Below, in pieces: positions 55,887-57,645 of a stretch of 57,645 nucleotides of DNA. The position numbers and the translations under genes were made by a program. The notes below the pieces were generated by a model. It saw only the letters and a list, made by a program, of their open reading frames with translations, was not told the DNA's origin and did no database searches. This stretch comes from Mycobacterium sp. AT1 (GTDB taxonomy: Bacteria > Actinomycetota > Actinomycetes > Mycobacteriales > Mycobacteriaceae). Numbering within the stretch: position 1 is the first letter of the stretch; the number at the start of each line of letters is the position of its first letter. The DNA lies in contig NZ_MVOC01000065.1 of assembly GCF_002043095.1 (NCBI RefSeq), forward strand, positions 1 through 57,645, in the 5' to 3' direction.

Positions 55887-57209
55887 CTAGAGCTTGCCGG
55901 AGGCCTTCATCGCCAGATAGCGGTCCGCCAACGCGGGCGCCAACTCCTCCGGCATCGCGTCCACGACGTCGACGCCGTGTCGCCGCAGCCGTGCCGCCAA
56001 GGCGCCGCGGTCGTTGCGGGACCGCTCTGCGGCGGCCGCGTCGTACACCTGGGCGGCGTCGGCCCGCCCTGCCGCGAGGCGGTCGACGCGCGGATCACCG
56101 ACCGCGGCGAGCACCACCTGGTGTTTGGCGGCCAGCTGCGGCAACACCCCCATCAGGCCCTCGTCGAGCGCCGAGGAGTTCAGATCGGTCAACAGCACCA
56201 CCAGCGCGCGCCGCCGGATTCGCCGCTGCACCGTCGCGACCGTCGCCGCGGCGTCCGACTCGACCAGCGCGGGTTGAAGCGGCGCCATCGCCTCGACGAG
56301 CTGAGGCAGCAGCTGGGAGCGCGTCGCGCCGTATACCCCGGCCCGCGGCACCCGATCGTGCGCGATGAAGTCGACGTGATCGCCGGCCCGGGATGCCAAC
56401 GCCGCCAACAACAGTGCCGCGTCCATCGACCAGTCCAGGCGCGGCCAGCCGCTCGGGTCCCCCGACGTGGGGTCGACGCCGACACGCCCAGCGGACGTCC
56501 GGCCGGTGTCCAACACGATGACCACCCGACGGTCCCGCTCCGGGCGCCAGGTGCGGACCACGACGTCGGCTCGCCGGGCCGTGGCGCGCCAGTCGATGGA
56601 CCGGACGTCGTCGCCGACGACGTATTCGCGCAGCGAGTCGAACTCGGTGCCCTGGCCGCGGATCAGAACGGGGATGGCGCCGTCGAGCTCGCGAAGCTTC
56701 GCCAACCGGGACGGCAGATGCTTGCGCGAGAGGAACGGCGGCAGGATTCGCACCTGAGACGGCACCCGGTGCGAGCTCTGCCTGCCCGCCAGGCCCATGG
56801 GGCCGACGGACCGGGCGGTGACCAATGCCGATTGTTGGTCACCGCGGCGGATCGGCCGCAGCGTCGTGGTGACCCGAAGTCGTTGTCCACCAGCGATCAT
56901 CACGACGTGCGTGCGCGGCTCGGCGCGCGCCGACGGCGCCCAGGCGTCGCGAATCCAGCCGCGAAGTTCGCGGCGGCCGGGGTTCTCGACGATCAGCGCC
57001 GCGTCGACTGGTTCGCCCAAGCGTGCGGCTCCGTCGCCCAGCCTGGTGAAGCGCAGCCGCCGGGTGTTGGCCGCCAACGCCGCGTCGATCACGATCGCCG
57101 CCGCCAGCAGAACGAGCAGGGCCACGAAGGTCTGCGCGGGCCAGGGTGAAAGGCCAACGGGCAGAACGCAGATCAGGGCGACCAGTCCGGCCCGGCCGGT
57201 GAGCACCAC
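55887..57209 (-). CDS. DUF58 protein partner of MoxR
   Basis: A 440-residue protein with two N-terminal membrane segments (LTGRAGLVALICVLPVGLSP and FVALLVLLAAAIVIDAALAA) and a cytoplasmic or extracytoplasmic beta-rich part. The DUF58 core is GQGTEFDSLREYVVGDDVRS and IDWRATARRADVVVRTWRPE, followed by a von Willebrand A-like stretch RRVVIVLDTGRTSAGRVGVD with a partial MIDAS-type pattern. DUF58 proteins pair with MoxR AAA+ ATPases in chaperone-like complexes. GTG 57209 overlaps the moxR stop (TAGTG), so they are coupled. It corresponds to Rv3693 by context. Confidence 0.87.
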   Translation of the reverse strand: MVLTGRAGLVALICVLPVGLSPWPAQTFVALLVLLAAAIVIDAALAANTRRLRFTRLGDGAARLGEPVDAALIVENPGRRELRGWIRDAWAPSARAEPRTHVVMIAGGQRLRVTTTLRPIRRGDQQSALVTARSVGPMGLAGRQSSHRVPSQVRILPPFLSRKHLPSRLAKLRELDGAIPVLIRGQGTEFDSLREYVVGDDVRSIDWRATARRADVVVRTWRPERDRRVVIVLDTGRTSAGRVGVDPTSGDPSGWPRLDWSMDAALLLAALASRAGDHVDFIAHDRVPRAGVYGATRSQLLPQLVEAMAPLQPALVESDAAATVATVQRRIRRRALVVLLTDLNSSALDEGLMGVLPQLAAKHQVVLAAVGDPRVDRLAAGRADAAQVYDAAAAERSRNDRGALAARLRRHGVDVVDAMPEELAPALADRYLAMKASGKL

Positions 57210-57645
57210 TAGCGGGGTACCGGCACCGAGGCCAGGATGCCGTCGAGGACGCCGTCGGGAGTGGCTCCTTCGAGTTCCGCCTCGGGCCGCAGCGCGATCC
57301 GGTGCCGCAGCGTCGGCCGCGCCATCGCCTTGACGTCGTCGGGGGCGACGTAGTTGCGCCCCGACAACCACGCCCACGACCGCGCCGTCGCGAGCAGCGC
57401 CGTCGCGCCGCGGGGTGAGACGCCGAGTTGAAGGGCCGGGGACGCCCGCGTCGCCCCGGCGATGTCCACGATGTAGCCCATCACTTCGTCGGCGACCAGG
57501 ACCTGGCGCACCGCTTGGCGTCCGGCGGCGAGCTCGGCGGGTCCCGCGACGGGGCGGATGTTGGACAGGTCCCGGGGGTCGAAACCCCTTGCGTGCCTCG
57601 ACAGTATCGCGATCTCCTGGTCGCGTGGCGGCAGTGGGACGTTGA
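57209..57645 (-). CDS. MoxR-family AAA+ ATPase (5' end missing)
   Basis: C-terminal 144 residues of a MoxR AAA+ ATPase; the gene runs off the right edge. The visible part begins NVPLPPRDQEIAILSRHARG, then FDPRDLSNIRPVAGPAELAA, a lid-domain region, and ends with PALQLGVSPRGATALLATAR, LSGRNYVAPDDVKAMARPTL and RHRIALRPEAE, all typical MoxR lid-domain motifs. The Walker motifs are outside the window. MoxR ATPases act with DUF58/VWA partners in protein-complex maturation. It compares with moxR2 (Rv3692) by gene order. Confidence 0.88.
   Translation of the reverse strand, partial: NVPLPPRDQEIAILSRHARGFDPRDLSNIRPVAGPAELAAGRQAVRQVLVADEVMGYIVDIAGATRASPALQLGVSPRGATALLATARSWAWLSGRNYVAPDDVKAMARPTLRHRIALRPEAELEGATPDGVLDGILASVPVPR

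Overview
The window is high-GC actinobacterial DNA that I read as a fast-growing Mycobacterium (Mycolicibacterium-type) chromosome. The reasons are the streptomycin-operon order rpsL-rpsG-fusA-tuf, the fadE8-echA4-paaX-like-echA5 block in front of it, the paired DUF3060 envelope proteins, a mycofactocin locus downstream, and many GTG starts with 4-bp stop/start overlaps. Much of the order matches what I remember of M. tuberculosis Rv0670-Rv0694 and, in a second block, Rv2319c-Rv2324. There is no rRNA, tRNA, CRISPR array, integrase or intact insertion sequence.

Layout. (1) 1-5000: a sugar-catabolic island with a 5'-truncated sugar-binding lipoprotein, a class II aldolase (minus strand), and a tightly overlapping FGGY kinase-DeoR repressor-PfkB kinase operon. 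(2) 5000-12050: endonuclease IV (nfo) with a one-base frameshift, a 1415-residue exported protein (cadherin-like repeats, beta-propeller, glycosidase domain), decayed copies of nfo and cupin sequence, a PAP2-family membrane protein and a cupin. (3) 12100-18900: fatty-acid/CoA genes (fadE8, echA4, a PaaX-like regulator, echA5), two DUF3060 proteins, two LprB/LprC-like lipoproteins and a TetR regulator. (4) 18980-23610: the str operon with a recognisable promoter and a strong terminator. (5) 23700-32600: a PP2C phosphatase, a SHOCT membrane protein, a mycofactocin-type dehydrogenase, an arginine/ornithine catabolic block (USP, rocE, rocD, a guanidino-modifying enzyme, AsnC regulator) and a ferredoxin reductase. 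(6) 32650-38035: an ECF sigma factor coupled to a triple glyoxalase-fold protein, then mftR and mftABCD. (7) 38035-57645: methyltransferases flanking a glutamate-cysteine-ligase-like enzyme, small exported proteins, an aldo/keto reductase, two PadR regulators, an NCS1 permease with GntR regulator, a carotenoid oxygenase, an antiporter, AraC/DUF1772, a TetR/MFS efflux unit, and the RDD/SpoIIM/DUF58/MoxR envelope block, which runs off the right edge.

Functional links. The mycofactocin genes make a peptide-derived redox cofactor. The SDR at 25427 and the ferredoxin reductase at 31427 are its likely clients, and mftR probably controls the locus. The roc block turns arginine-type substrates into ornithine and then glutamate semialdehyde under AsnC-type control. 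The sugar island phosphorylates a sugar twice and cleaves it. Several transporters sit beside their own regulators, with inverted repeats in the shared promoters.

Most notable points: the nfo frameshift and the chimeric relic 4.8 kb away; the large repeat/propeller/glycosidase protein; a family of long palindromes in gene ends, two of which share sequence 42 kb apart; a mycofactocin cluster that stops after mftD; and an uncharacterised run of two methyltransferases, a GCS-like ligase and an exported protein. All assignments come from reading the sequence; no database search was run.
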